Positions 1 to 11,440 of a stretch of DNA of 64,000 bases are shown here, piece after piece. The notes beneath the pieces are model-generated. The model did no database searches and was not told the DNA's origin. It saw only the letters and a list, made by a program, of their open reading frames with translations. The translations under genes and the position numbers were made by a program. Source of the DNA: Hedera helix (lineage: Eukaryota; Streptophyta; Magnoliopsida; Apiales; Araliaceae); contig OX359286.1 in NCBI GenBank assembly GCA_947179155.2, positions 17,304,413-17,368,412 of the forward strand, in the 5' to 3' direction. Positions within the stretch are counted from its first letter, which is position 1. The number at the start of each line of letters is the position of its first letter.

Positions 1-915
1 TCTAGCAATCACAACAATAGTAAAGGATTTTTTCGCCAATGCACAAGATGCACTAGCATGTAAAGTGATGGTGTGGGGGAAGACAATGATATATAGTTGG
101 GTGGCTATTAATGATTATTATAATCTAACAGACTATGACAATTGTTAGTATGTGAGCTTAAAGCCAGACTATGACAAGATTATTCAGGAATTATGTCAGC
201 CGGGTACGGAGCAGAAAAGAAACGCGTATAATGGTCACATGAAGTCATTCCCATTCAAGCACTTGAGGAGTATATACGGGTAAATTTGGTACACCTTCCT
301 CTGTGCATAGGATTGAATATGGATGTGGGATGAGTGATTGAGGCATCGATCAAGAAGAATCTGAAAGGGGTTACATCAGGTGGTTTGCCCCATCCTTCTC
401 TTATTACTGGGTTATGTGAGCGAGCTAGGGTAAAATGAGGAGCAACAGAATTATTACAGCCTCCTACTACTCTTCTTGATCACAATCTGATTCAGAGGTA
501 TCATGTTTGGGAAGGATGAGTGTCTCACTCTCGAGGATTGGGATTCCTCATTGCACGACAGGCTGAAGTGGAACCTTTTGCTGCTGCAGCACCGTTAACT
601 TCCGGAGGTCCATCCTTGCCATTCTTGAGTAGGCAAATTTAGAAAATGGAGCGTCGAATGGCTCATATCGATTAACCACCGACTTTCTCTTCGTCAAGGT
701 GAAATGCATTTGTACAACACCAAGTTCAACAATGCAATGGTTGTGTATTTTGCGAGGTTGAATCCAAATGTAGAGTTTGGTAATTTCCCAAATTCATCGC
801 CTTTATTAGAGTATCTGCCTCCCGACCTAGCCAGTGAAGAGGAAATAAGCGAGGACGTCAAGGGGGAAAGTCCCCCGTTTCACTTTCTGCAGTTATTTAC
901 AATGAGGACATTGTG
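1..915 (+). pseudogene. Athila-like retrotransposon ORF remnant, 5'-truncated by the window
   Basis: Plus-strand translation gives, across several frames and stops, the pattern of the putative plant transposon protein domain found in Athila-type Ty3/gypsy elements. Visible pieces are VKDFFANAQDA, INDYYNLTDYD, a KSFPFKHL stretch followed by a WYTFLCA-like segment, and GGLPHPSLITGLCERA; an acidic C-terminal tail follows. Stops and frame changes occur at several places (for example after IYG near 280), so this is a broken copy. Its 3' side runs into the noncoding tail, polypurine tract and LTR of the same element. The family call rests on remembered domain patterns; that it is retroelement-derived is fairly safe, the exact lineage less so. 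Confidence 0.6.
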
Positions 916-2053
916 TTAATTAAGTTTAGGAGTGGCGTGTGCATTTGCATTTTAGGATCATAAGTATATATAGTTATTTGCATATATATGAAAAAAAATG
1001 AAAAAAATTGGAAAATTAAAAAATTAAAAAAAGAGAGTATATAGGAAAAAATTTGCATGTTTAGAATCATGCATTGCATTGTGTCATATCTTGAGCAAGT
1101 GTTTCGATATAAGTGATAAAAGGATAGCCTATGAGGATAATTTGGTGAATCAATGTATAACTTTAGTAGAATGGATGATGATTGAGAATCTAATTCTTGA
1201 CTATTGATCAGTATTAATATTGCTTGAAAACACTCTGAACACTTTCATGCACGTATTCGATGTATTGAATTAGTTGGAGTTTAGGATAGGTTGATTGAAT
1301 TAGATGCTGGTAAGGATAAGAGAAATTCTATTTCTTACTTGAACATATTTGATAATAAAATAATATAATTATACTGCTTCTATGTCCATCGAAAAACCGA
1401 AAAGGAAAAAAAGCAATTGATGAAGAATATTGAGCGAGCATGATGGTTATGAGCAATTTTGGCTAGTTTATCTTTGTGGCCTCTGATATTTGAACGAGTA
1501 AGCCTTTAGGAGTGTCTTTACACTTAGTGCCCTAAAACCAATTGGTTTGGAAGTTAATGGTGGAAAGTTCACTACACGGGTAACTTTGAAAAGCCTAAGA
1601 AAGATAAACATCGCGCATGCCGAGATGATAATATACGAGATGAAGCGTAAAACACACTCATGAACATAAATGCATTAAAAGGAAAAAATATAATAACAAT
1701 GTGAGCATAATGGTACAATAAATGTGTGAAAGTAAGTGTATAGAGGAGTATTATAATCTTTTATGGCATTGAAATTTATCAATTTATCCAGCTTTTAATT
1801 GGTTTAATGCATTGAATGCACATACACACGTAAGGGGTTGGAAGTGATATGATGCTAATAGTAAGTTAAAAAGCGGATGATATATGATTTTGAAATTTTG
1901 TTTGAGTTATCTCTAATGAATCTCTGTGGCTGAAAATTTTATTCATTATATTGAGGCATTGCTTAAGTTGTGTGAGTCTACATGGTATTAGGTTATAAGA
2001 TTAGTTTTGTTTTTATTGAGGACAAGCAAATGCTTAAGTTTGGAGGTATTTAA
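916..2053 (+). mobile_element. 3' noncoding region and polypurine tract of the Athila-like element
   Basis: No open gene. Blocks at about 1500-1690 (a short segment ending CCCTAAAACCAATTGG, then GATGAAGCGTAAAACACACTCA) recur in the second Athila-type element at about 46190-46260 and 46060-46085, so both belong to one family. It ends with a GAGGACAAGC segment and a purine-rich tract AAGTTTGGAGG just before the LTR at 2054, the expected priming site for plus-strand DNA synthesis. Confidence 0.6.
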
Positions 2054-3265
2054 TGAGTGAATTTTATGCCTACGAATTATATGCCCATGGACTTAAATAT
2101 TGTTATTATTAAGATTATTTTACTTATTTTTATGTTTATTTTGCATAAAACAATATCGGATGGACAAAAACGGGAAAAATGAATATTAATGGCATTATTG
2201 TAATTTTGGCATAGGACTAGGGTCGAGGGCCTAGTTGGTAGAAGCAAATTGGACTGTTTTAATTGGACTTTCTGAAGTTGATTCTAAGAAGGAGTTGCAA
2301 GGTTGCTACGTTTAGAAGGTTTTTCGGAGAATTAGGTGGGATATAAATATAAGAAAAACACTATTATTGTAACCTAATTTTTGGAGAGACTTTTCACTAG
2401 TGCAAGGATTGAAGACTATTTTGCAATTTCAACTACGTCAGGCTAAGTTCTTTATTTTTGAGTTCTAAGGGATGTTGAACTTCATTAGCAATTAATGGTT
2501 TGATTAAAGTTTATATTTTTTATTCCTTCTTATATGAGATTTGTTCTTGATGATCTATTTTAATTGATAAATGATATGTATTTTGATTGATTTAATTATG
2601 GCTAGTTAAATTAATTAAGCTCTTTCATCTACTAGATTGAGATATAGTATTAAGCAAACGATATTGTATCTTATCATAAGTAGCGATTAGTGATACACAA
2701 TTGTGGTCTAGCTTTTGAGTATTGTTATGGTTATCAAAAAAACAATTTAAATAATCTGCGATTGTGTAATTGTTACTTGGAATAATCTAATTATCTAATT
2801 CTTAGTGCTACTGTTATATTAAATCCAGACTGATAGTTCTAGGTTGTATGATAGTAAAAATCTATTGGATACGATTGCTACATTAGATTTAAAACTTAAG
2901 GAGGATGTCAGGTAACACTGATAGTTGTTAACTAGGGTTATTAATTTTATTGAGGAAAAAAATTATTGTTAAATTTAATTATTCTGTTAATTGTGAAAAG
3001 GTGATACTGAACTGAATAACTGAAGTTTCTCTTTATTGATTTGTCTCATTAATATTTTGTTTTGTTTTGTCTACAATTCATTAGATATAATAATAATTCA
3101 AAGTCCCCATCTTTTATTTATTGTCTCTTATATTTTGAAAACATTAAAAATAGTTTAGACAATATCACTCTCTGTGGGATCGACCTTTACTTACAACTAT
3201 ACTGATTTTGTATTCATAGAGTAAAAGTAAGGATTAATTTTGGAATGTTCAACGACAACATCCTA
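2054..3265 (+). mobile_element. 3' LTR of the Athila-like element
   Basis: Starts TGAGTG right after the polypurine tract. Its second half (about 2330-3265) matches, with many differences, the second half of the solo LTR at 60716-62325: shared runs include AAGGGATGTTGAAC, ATTAAGCAAACGATATT, CTGATAGTTCTAGGTTGTA and CTCTCTGTGGG. The right end is set by that homology (ATCCTA here, ATCCCA there). The left halves do not match, so these are different subfamilies. The flanking duplication cannot be checked because the other end of the element is outside the window. Confidence 0.65.
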
Positions 3266-4240
3266 TCTCCTTGCAAATCCATCTGCTAATACGCATGGTT
3301 GTATAGCACATCAACCGAAGACCTGTTGTCGATCATAATCCTCCTCATATCTACAGGAACAACCTGTATGGTGATAACTAACGCCCTTTCATGGGGCTCC
3401 ACTGCTTCTGTTAGGTAATCTTCATCTGAAAACGAGATTACCGTGTTCAGGAAAGGTCTCTTTGGCGTAGCCGTCTACTCAGATAGGGCCAACACAATGT
3501 CCAAGACTGATCGTCCCTTCTTTCTTGACTGCTTAGGAACCGATCCTCCTGTAATAACATCCACAACATGTGTAGGATGGGCTGCCGGTCCGGTGTCTGG
3601 AATATTGTCCTGTGCCTGATTCGAGGTAGGCACTTCTCGACCGGCAACATACTGGATCAATTCTCTACTTTGAACTTGTCTTTCAATCATATCTTTCAAC
3701 CCAGTGCATGTTTCGGTTGCATGCCCAATATGCTAATGATAGTGATAATATAAATTTGTTCTAGATTGCCTCGATCCTGACGGTCTCAGCTCGATGGTCG
3801 GAGCATTCCTTATCGCCTCTATTATCTTCACCCGGTTTGTGTTCAAAAGAGTATACACCTTACTCTCCGCTAGAGGTTAGAAAGGTGGTTTGTTTGCGGT
3901 CGGTTGTCCCACCTTTGGCCCTATCTGATCGAAAAAATTCGGGTTGTTATCTCCATTTTTATTATAGCCCCCAGGTCGATCATTCCCCTTACTCTTTGGT
4001 TGCAAGCTATCCATGGCCTCCTCGATCGCAATGAATTTCTCAGCTCGTTCATATGCATCTAAGAGGTCCTACGGAGGGTTGAACATCACAACTTTCATCA
4101 TCTTCTTGTTCATGGCCATGTCCATCCCTGTGGTAAAGAATCCCAATGACTGTGTTATGTTTAGGTCGATAATCGTCCCCACTACATCCCGGAACCTCTG
4201 TACTAGCTCAATAAATGTATTGGACCATATACTTTACTAG
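3266..4240 (-). mobile_element. Truncated Ty3/gypsy gag-protease fragment
   Basis: Reads on the minus strand and parallels about 25215-26050 of the complete gypsy element at 15537-27812: both contain the GATCCGTTGTCAATCATAAT-like protease segment (near 3325 and 25270) and the gag tail with a GTAAAGAATCC block (near 4133 and 25956). No LTR is attached and both ends are abrupt, the right end joining the Athila LTR directly. Frames are broken by several stops. It is a second, independent copy of the same family. Confidence 0.65.
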
Positions 4241-4686
4241 CTCGCTGGTTGTTAATACTTGATAACAAATTTAAATGTCGTTGTCATTAACTAAATATGT
4301 GTTTTATTTGTAGACGTCCCTATTTAAAGACGAAAAAAACAGAGGAGCTGATTAAGGAGATTTATCGTCCGCACTTTAGTTGTGCGGACAAGAATATTAT
4401 GAAAATATCATTACATTAATATTATAATAAATTTTACATAATATATTAAATATTATCGTCTGCACTACTAAAGTGCGAATCCATGAGGGTAGCTTGGTCA
4501 TTTTTACGTTTGCACTATAGTTGTGCGGGTGTCCCCAAACTAAAGTTCAAACGGGGGATTAATTTCACCATTAAATTTAGAATTGAACAGTTAGGATTTG
4601 TTATAAGGATAATATTAAAGTTATAACTGTGGATATAGATTAGCTCCAATACACACACACACACACACACAGACACAGACACATAC

Positions 4687-4735
<49 letters not shown>

Positions 4736-4790
4736 AATATATATGAGACTGATCCATAACAAACATTTGCTATGGACACTATTCCAACAA
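4241..4790. repeat. Probable small inverted-repeat element with palindromic GTCCGCAC motifs and compound microsatellite
   Basis: Three variants of a short palindrome occur: GTCCGCACTTTAGTTGTGCG near 4358, TCTGCACTACTAAAGTGCG near 4460 and TTTGCACTATAGTTGTGCGG near 4509. The design resembles the GTCCGC...GCGGAC palindromes of the foldback at 12724-13549. Compound (AC)n, (CATA)n and (TA)n tracts fill about 4651-4742, followed by GATCCATAACAAACATTTGC, which resembles that foldback's outer end. Limits are uncertain and no gene is present. Confidence 0.4.
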
Positions 4791-4830
4791 ACAAATCTCT
4801 CACTATTCATTGCAGAATCTAATGGCTATA

Positions 4831-5014
4831 AAAAGGCCTGGCCGCATGTAGGACTTGTGACGGGGGTGATTTTTTTTCTCTGACTGCAACTCCTACATAC
4901 GACCAAACCGACTATATTATTTTCGGTTTTGGACTGGCTGCATGTAGGAGTTGTAGCCAAGGAAAATGACGTCATTCTCCCTAGTCGCACCTACTACATG
5001 CGGCTAGGCCAAAA
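4831..5014. mobile_element. MITE-like inverted-repeat element
   Basis: Left end AAAAGGCCTGGCCGCATGTA and right end (reverse complement) TTTTGGCCTAGCCGCATGTA are inverted copies; an inner pair CTCCTACAT / ATGTAGGAG lies in the same arms. The element is about 184 bp with no ORF. No clear target duplication was found, so the superfamily is left open. Confidence 0.5.
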
Positions 5015-5845
5015 CTAAAATGAATTTGGTTTTTTTTTTTTTATGAGTTCAAATTTCAAGAAGATCATGGTAGTTGAAGATTTGGATAACCATGATTTAT
5101 GAAATTTATCAATATCCTTCACATTATTGGTTTAGCTACCACAAACTTCCATATTTAAAATAATTAAAAATTATATTATTTAGTTTTTAATTTCTATAAA
5201 TATTTTAAAATTTAAAATCACCAACTTCTATAAATAATTTTCAAACTATTCAAGCATACAAAGTCTGAGAGCTCAAAATCACCCTACGATCCAAAAGTTA
5301 TTATACGTTTTTAGAGAAATCGATCATCGCTGCTAAGTCTTTAGAGAAAAAAATCTTAACATAACTTAGCAACACCCCAAACATAAACAAACAATTAGTT
5401 AGATCTTAGTGATTTTTTTGTTAAACAAATCTTATTGACTTGGTTGATTATGAGATAATCAACCTCTGTGTGAGATCAAGTCATAGTAATTTGTCTGATA
5501 CTTAGTGGATCACATTGTTATAATTGGTTCTGAGAGAATCTAATTTTAGTGACCATTATCCTTAGTGGATCATCCAAGCTCGTCGGAGTGGAAGAGACAA
5601 CTAGTAGTATTTTAGGCTCTGAACTTCTTAAAATTAATCGTCTAATTTGTTACTTTACTTAAACTGTAATATAACATGAGACTTATTTTCACACTCTATC
5701 ACTAAATTCATATATGAGGTCTTTAATTAATCTTTGAAGGATTTTATAAATTAATATTTCACTGTGCATAACTAAAATAAGTTATCTGATAAAATATTAG
5801 GTACATAATTTTAATTTGAGATTGTAAAGAATCTATTCAACCTCA
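5015..5845 (+). repeat. Possible Sirevirus-type LTR remnant
   Basis: No coding potential. The segment from about 5270 to 5640 (short GAGATAATC, TTAGTGGATCATC and GTCGGAGTGGAAGAGAC blocks, then TTTAGGCTCTGAAC) resembles the 3' part of Sirevirus (copia) LTRs as I remember them. CTTAGCAACACCCCAAA at about 5362 also resembles CTTAGCAGCACCTCAAA at about 44500 in the Sirevirus-like LTR of this window. Ends were not located. Confidence 0.35.
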
Positions 5846-6110
5846 CAACAAACAGTTACTGGGAGCACTATTATAATAATCAGTGCGGGGACAAATTGGT
5901 TGTGAAAGTGTCTGTCGTTAGAGTCTTTAGCGGCAAATCAAATTATTTTTTTAACGTCTATCGATAGATGCTCTATCAGCAAGTGTTTTTTTTTTTTTTG
6001 GCTGCCACTAAAAATTATAACGGCAGTATGCTGACAATAAATATACTTTGATAACAATACACTAAGTTATTTTAGAGTAACTGCCCATTGCCATAATTAA
6101 CTAACTGTGA
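5846..6110. mobile_element. MITE fragment related to the foldback at 13585
   Basis: CAGTTACTGGGAGCACTATT, then GGGGACAAATTGG and GTGTCTGTCGTTAG, follow the same order as CGATTGCTGGGAGTACTGTT, GGGGCTAATTTGG and ATGTCTGTCGCTAG at 13592-13660. The opposite arm is not clear, so this is probably a degraded or partial copy. Confidence 0.45.
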
Positions 6111-6130
6111 TAACAACAAGGGGAATATGG

Positions 6131-6301
6131 AGGTACACGACTGTGTAATATACGGTCGGCTATGGCGATGGTTTTTTTGAGCTATGCCGACGGTTCAACC
6201 GTCGGCTTAGCCCAGAAATAGCTAAGCCGACGGTTGAACCGTCGGCATAGCTCAAAAAAACCGTCGTCATAACCGACTGTATATTACACAATTATGTATA
6301 T
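6131..6301. mobile_element. MITE forming an almost perfect 81-bp-arm hairpin
   Basis: Positions 6131-6211 and 6221-6301 are inverted copies with only a few mismatches, separated by about nine bases. Each arm also contains the palindrome CCGACGGTTCAACCGTCGG. There is no ORF. Such a hairpin would form a long double-stranded RNA if transcribed. Confidence 0.75.
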
Positions 6302-6686
6302 ACATGTTTCCCTAACAATAATTATACTTTCATATATATATATATATATGAGAAAGAACTATACTACCCCCTTGTTGAAAGGAATGTGCAGTCATTTTTC
6401 CCCTTGACGAGGACTTTATTTACATTTGTGAGAGTACTATACTGTCTCCATGTTAAAGGGTAAAAAGAATTACTGTGCATAAACGCAGTTCCTCGCCTAC
6501 CACTAACCTTATGTATTTATAATTTAAAATTCATTCTTTGTAGACATTTACCAGTTTGAACTAATCCTTGTGTTTTGGCGTTATTAATATAGGCGTTTGA
6601 AATAAACAACTACTAAGTCATACGAAAGATTTTTTTATATTTTTGTTAGATTTATAAATATTATTAAAAATTATAAGGTAAGAATA
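6302..6686. other. No gene seen
   Basis: AT-rich spacer with a short (TA)n run near 6335; no gene or clear repeat was identified. Confidence 0.5.
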
Positions 6687-6829
6687 TAGGTACACAATTG
6701 TGTACTTACACAGTAAGCCTTTAGTGATAATTTGAATAATTATGACGATAGTACTATCAAGAAAACTATCATCATAGCAATTAAAACCGTCGCTAAAACC
6801 TACCGTGTAGGTACACAACTGTATACCTA
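6687..6829. mobile_element. MITE, 143 bp
   Basis: The left end TAGGTACACAATTGTGTACT and the reverse complement of the right end TAGGTATACAGTTGTGTACC are inverted repeats. The inner parts (ATGACGATAGT / ACTATCATCAT) also pair. The ends resemble those of the element at 6131-6301 (GGTACACGACTGTGT), so they may be one family. Non-coding. Confidence 0.65.
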
Positions 6830-7625
6830 CATATACCCTAAATTATAATTATCCTTAGAATAATCATAAAAATATTATTATGTATTTATTTTATCAATAT
6901 AATTTTGGTTCTACAAATATAATTGGCCTTTTAAAATATGAAATTGTTTCTTTTATTATTACGTATTCAAAATGAACATTAATTGTTAGTGACTTGTTCT
7001 ACTTCTAGTGACAACAAGGTCAATGACTTCAATTTCTCTGACACAATGGCAGATATTGTTGCTCTTTTCAACGTTGGACTTTTTGAACAAAAACACCCTT
7101 AATGGCCGCTGATTGTCCTCTCTCTGTTTCATTATATAAATCGTTTTAATTTTTTTTATTTATTTTAAAATATAAATTATATTATATAAATTTAAAAGAA
7201 ATTTATTAATTATTTCTTATTTTATCTTTAAAAGTAAAATAATTAAAAGAGAGAAAGAAGAGTAATTAATTAATACATAAATAATAATAAAATTTTAAAG
7301 TAATATTAATTACTTTACATTAATATTAATAAAAAAATTTAATATGTATAATTATGTACTTATTTAATAAAAAGTTGAGAATACTATATATAATCATAAA
7401 AATATGTAACATGATAATAACAATAATAGTACATATAAATACAACATCCTCAAATGGGTCGCTTAGAACATAATTCTAGGAGCTGCAGAGGATTTAATAC
7501 ACTTGCCTAGATGTGCCTAAAATTCACTAGGAAAATGGGTTAAAATCAGCAAAATGAGTGGAATTAGCATAAAAATTATTTAGAGAGAAGAAAGGGCGAA
7601 ATGATAGAGATATTATGGACTACAT
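6830..7625. other. Intergenic, 3' flank of the ERF gene
   Basis: Strongly AT-rich. It should hold the 3' untranslated region and poly(A) site of the minus-strand gene at 7626-8464; none could be fixed. No other feature was seen. Confidence 0.4.
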
Positions 7626-8464
7626 TTACTTATTTTGTGGTGGCATAACAGAGCAGCATAGCTCAATAGAACCATAATCAAGCAACTCCTCAATCATTTG
7701 CTCAATATGGTCATCTTCAAGAGGTTTAAATTGCTGTTGGGGCACCATTATAATTGGTTTAGTTTCAGGTAACCACGTATTCGTTTCGTTATAATTTGCC
7801 GAAATTTGTTTTGAGGAAATGGCATTTGATGGTTTGGTCAGTTGAAGTGAAGCCATATAGCACCTATGCAGTTTTGCAGTCAAAGTGGCCGAAAGAAGCC
7901 TCGACGACGAGGTTTGGGACGCGTTCGGGTTGTAGGGGAAGTTGGTTCTAGCCCTCGGACCGCACATTAGCCTTGCGGCTTCATCGTAGGCTTGTGCAGC
8001 ATCCTCAGCTGTTTCAAATGTGCCTAGCCAAATCCTTGTTTTGCTGCATAGAAAAAGAAACGTTTCGTTTCGTTTGGTTAGCAGAAACACAAAGACTAAA
8101 ATACAAAACCTTAAGGAGATGTGATACTTGACATTACAACATAGCAAACCACTATGTTGTGATATAATTAGTCGTGCAAAACTATACTTTTTGGATCAGT
8201 TTTGCACGCCTAAACTGATGTGGTTTTACACTAATATTTATAGTTTAAGGGAGGAATTTGTTATTTAGTCAAACTCATGGATGAAAACTTCACATTGACA
8301 CAAAAACAAGGGAGTGATTTGTATTTTAGTACAAAAGAAACATGGTTCTGCGTGCATTGTTAGAAAATGAGACAAACTTACAGCAATGGATGGCGAATTT
8401 CGGAAACCCAAGAGCCCCAATGCCTCTGCCGAACCCCTCGGTATCGCTGTTGCGGTCTTGCCAT
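7626..8464 (-). CDS. ERF003: AP2/ERF-domain transcription factor, ERF003-like (two exons)
   Basis: Predicted nuclear DNA-binding regulator of the plant AP2/ERF family. Exon 1 is 8464-8382 (83 nt) and exon 2 is 8043-7626. The 338-bp intron has a GTAAGT donor at 8381 and a TATGCAG acceptor ending at 8044, interrupting codon 28. The product is 166 residues. A single AP2 domain covers about residues 7-64: YRGVRQRHWGSWVSEIRHP is encoded by exon 1, and WLGTFETAEDAAQAYDEAA begins at residue 33 in exon 2. The start fits the family's MARPQQRYRGVR-type N-terminus, with a TATA box about 107 bp upstream. The C-terminal motif EQMIEELLDYGSIEL matches, from memory, the conserved end of ERF003-type proteins (Arabidopsis ERF003 is about 181 aa); SHINE/WIN1 is the related alternative and shares the intron position. 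The frame is intact with no premature stops. Its specific target genes cannot be read from sequence. Confidence 0.9.
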
Positions 8465-8570
8465 CGGTGGTAGATATGAAAATTTTAGCAGTTCAGTGTG
8501 CGAAAATGCCTGATTGGAAATGTGAGCTGCAAAGAAAGAAAAGGGTGTACCAAGGGAAGGAGTGCTGGGG

Positions 8571-8580
8571 GTTTATATAG
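8571..8580 (-). promoter_or_regulatory. TATA box of the ERF003-like gene
   Basis: CTATATAAAC on the minus strand, about 107 bp upstream of the ATG at 8464. This implies a 5' untranslated region of roughly 75-80 nt. It is a canonical plant TATA element. Confidence 0.65.
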
Positions 8581-9979
8581 TTGGGTTTGTTAGGAGAGAT
8601 TGAAGCAATAAAGTGCTGTCTTTCTTTTGGCCTTTCTGGCAACCAATTTAAGCAAAAGGGTCCCACAGGGGTTTGGGAGCTCATGGCCCATTCTTTACTT
8701 TATCTATTAGTTACCAGTTGGCTTATTGGAAGTGACATGATTATTGAAAAAATTGGTATAACAAAAATTTCAAAGTGGCCAAATTCAATTCACATGACTA
8801 TAATAACATTTTTTGTTCCACATAAATCCCAATCTTGTGGTTTTTATTTCTTATTTTATAATACCCTTCACTCTCTTGTGAAAATCTAAGGTAATAGTTT
8901 TATAGATTCTTCATGTGACTATAGTTATGATTATCAAAATTTTGAACAGCTTGGTCCTGACCATATTAAATTTTGTTAACACACTGAAATCTAATACATT
9001 TTTACAGTTGGAAAAAAAGAAGATTGCATTCCAAAATGGCAACTTCATGTTTGAACAACGTAATCGGGCCCGTTCGTATTTATTTATGTTATATTTGTGT
9101 CGACACTTTATTGTTCCATCCGTTTCTTTCTATCTGTCTTTTAAAATAGCAAAATTTGTTATTTTTTATGTCTCATTAGTAAATTTCAAGGAATCAATAA
9201 TAACTTTAATTTTTTATATTATCCCTTTATTAATCTCTTATCTTTTTAATGAATTTTAGAAGAATAATATTGAGATTTTATATCTATTTTAATCAAACCA
9301 ACAAAACATTGACTATATTTTTTAATTTTTTAATTTTCTCCTAAAACGTGAATGAAAAGAAACGGAAGGACTATTGTGTTACAAACTATATCTCTGTGGT
9401 TTATCCCTTTTGTTCTTTCTAAACCAAATGTTATACAGTTATTTGATGGGCTCAAGAATTGTTGAAGTAGCTCCTCATTACCATATTCCACATAAAACAT
9501 AATGATAGAAGAAAGAGAAATGGTCTCACATCAAAATTGTACAAACATGATTGAGTCAATTCTAGGTTGGGACAGGGAGAATCAAGATCATGGACCGTAA
9601 TAATTTTGGTAACAATCCGATTCACTTAAAAAAAATCTCATTCACTATTAGCAAATCATTTCATGTTAAATCAACAAAAATTATGTGTTTTAACACTCCA
9701 AAATTACACTGCTATATATGGTGGCCAAAAGGCTATCTCCATGCTAGCTAGTATACCGCTAGTTTCTTAACAACTTTTATTTCTGGAAAATAGTTTCTGA
9801 ATTTAACTTACTCATTGATGAGGAACCCACTGATGTACTGTAAATTTGGGGGTCTTTAATTTTATTCACTTATTGAGCTACTACAAGTACATTTGATCCG
9901 TTAAAAATTCAAAAATGAGTTGAAATCCTATAGCTGAGAAATAGTGAAAAAGTAATATACATGAACGAGTCTAAGATGT
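8581..9979. other. Upstream region of the ERF gene; no gene seen
   Basis: Unique-looking AT-rich DNA containing the upstream promoter region of the minus-strand ERF gene. Short open frames on the plus strand lack codon structure or recognisable domains and are not called. Confidence 0.4.
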
Positions 9980-10400
9980 AATAACATGTCGAATTTCAAA
10001 CACATGTTAGTGTCTTATGTAAGTACACACGACTTGTGGCTCTATGATTCTTTCCTCAACAACTGATTTTAGATCTACAGAAGATCGATCTAAGGCAAGC
10101 GAACTTCTTCAAAAGACACTATGATGTAGAATTCTCGATGAAAGGTTGTTGCTCCCCCAAAGAATCTCGATGATAAGCTAAGAATTGTTGTGTTGATTGA
10201 AGAGAAGTATTTAAGTGACCCATCAATAAAAGGTTGCTACTCCCCAAAGGTTCTCATCAAGTTAAGAAATGGCGTTGCGGTTATTGAAGAGAAATATTTA
10301 CCCAAGACTTGATGGTTAAGTTTTTGAAAAAAATTGAGTTTCAAACACGTATATTAGTATTTTGTATAGGTGCACACGACACGCGGACTCCTCGATTGTC
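9980..10400. repeat. Diverged tandem duplication
   Basis: Blocks near 9990 (GAATTTCAAACACATG, later ACACACGACTTGTGG) recur near 10336 (GAGTTTCAAACACGTA, later GCACACGACACGCGG). Between them, AAAGGTTGTTGCTCCCCCAAA (21 nt, near 10140) and the shorter related AAAGGTTGCTACTCCCC near 10228 form a second repeated block. Two rounds of local duplication followed by decay fit this pattern. Confidence 0.45.
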
Positions 10401-11210
10401 CTAAAAAATGAAGTAAAAGGATTGTCAAACATTTGAAGAAAAAAAATACTTTTCAACTTACAAGATTTTCTAAAGGAATTACTTATTACCAACCTAACTC
10501 TATGAATGTTGGAATAATTAGTAGATATTCACTCTTAAATATAGAAAAATAATGAAAAATAAAACATATTTTATCATGTAATCTGTATTATTCTCTATTA
10601 TGGGTGACATTATTACATACAATGATGAAAGTATGATGATGATGCAGTAGGGTTGATGGACCTTTGTGCCAAAAAGGATGGGCTACTTTACTAGTGGTAT
10701 ATTCATATAGCTTATTGGTGCAATTTAATATGGAGATGGCCTCATGGCATTTAGGTAGGGCTTTGTATGTATATATGGCTCTCACCATAGTTGTTTCAAA
10801 TAGAAGAAACATACCATATGATGCATAGTAGCAAGGATTAGAGAAGAGGCAAATTGATGTGTGTAAGGTATTGGAAGATCATGGCCCTGGTCTACTGAGC
10901 ACCCATGTGTGTAGAGTACTGCTTCTCCATGTTGTGAGGAGAGAGATGATAACATTATCTTTTCTTTTCTTTTTTTAGCCCCTTTAAATAATAAAAAGAT
11001 ATTTTAAGCATAAATCATAGTATATGATTTTCCGACAATGATAGTAAGAATGTAATCTCGTATGACATAATTTTTCACTAGAACAATTACAAAAATATCA
11101 CCAAATATATATTTAATTTAGCAACAACATTTTTTCATATGACAATATCAACAACCCACAAAAAGAAATTAAAAAATAATATTTGGATAAGGATGGAATG
11201 AATAAGAGAA
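10401..11210. other. No gene identified; less AT-rich patch at 10620-10960
   Basis: A 74-codon open frame on the minus strand (10588-10812) has no recognisable domain. The patch 10620-10960 has a more complex base composition than its surroundings, but no assignable gene or RNA. Confidence 0.35.
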
Positions 11211-11440
11211 TGAGGTGCTCTTTGGTTTGAAGGAATGAAGGGTGAAAAAGAAAGGTCATTCCTATTAACCATTCCTTTTCATATTTGGTATGCTAAAATT
11301 GATTGGAATGACCATTCCGATAGAATTCTGTTTTCTTTATGCATTAGAATTGTGATTTCTTATGGGGGTTTGATAATCGTCATTCCCACGAGTGATAGAA
11401 TGAAATCAAAAAAATTAATGCTAAAATGTCTTCAGTTATA
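11211..11440. repeat. Possible hAT-type MITE arm
   Basis: CTTTGGTTTGAAGGAATGAA followed by repeated CATTCC/GGAATG motifs is typical of plant elements ending in TTTGGTTTG. A facing arm with ATTCCATTCC and CGTCTAACCAAATGC lies at 13885-14005. Whether the two belong to one element interrupted by the TA tracts and foldbacks is uncertain. Confidence 0.3.

Noticed and set aside
8581..9259. Two plus-strand open frames of about 100 codons upstream of the ERF gene
   Set aside because: AT-rich hydrophobic translations without domains; they overlap the ERF promoter region.
10919..10929. Minus-strand TGGAGAAGCAG, the first 11 bases of the miR164 family
   Set aside because: The following bases (TACTCTACAC) do not match miR164 as I remember it, and I could not draw a convincing precursor hairpin.
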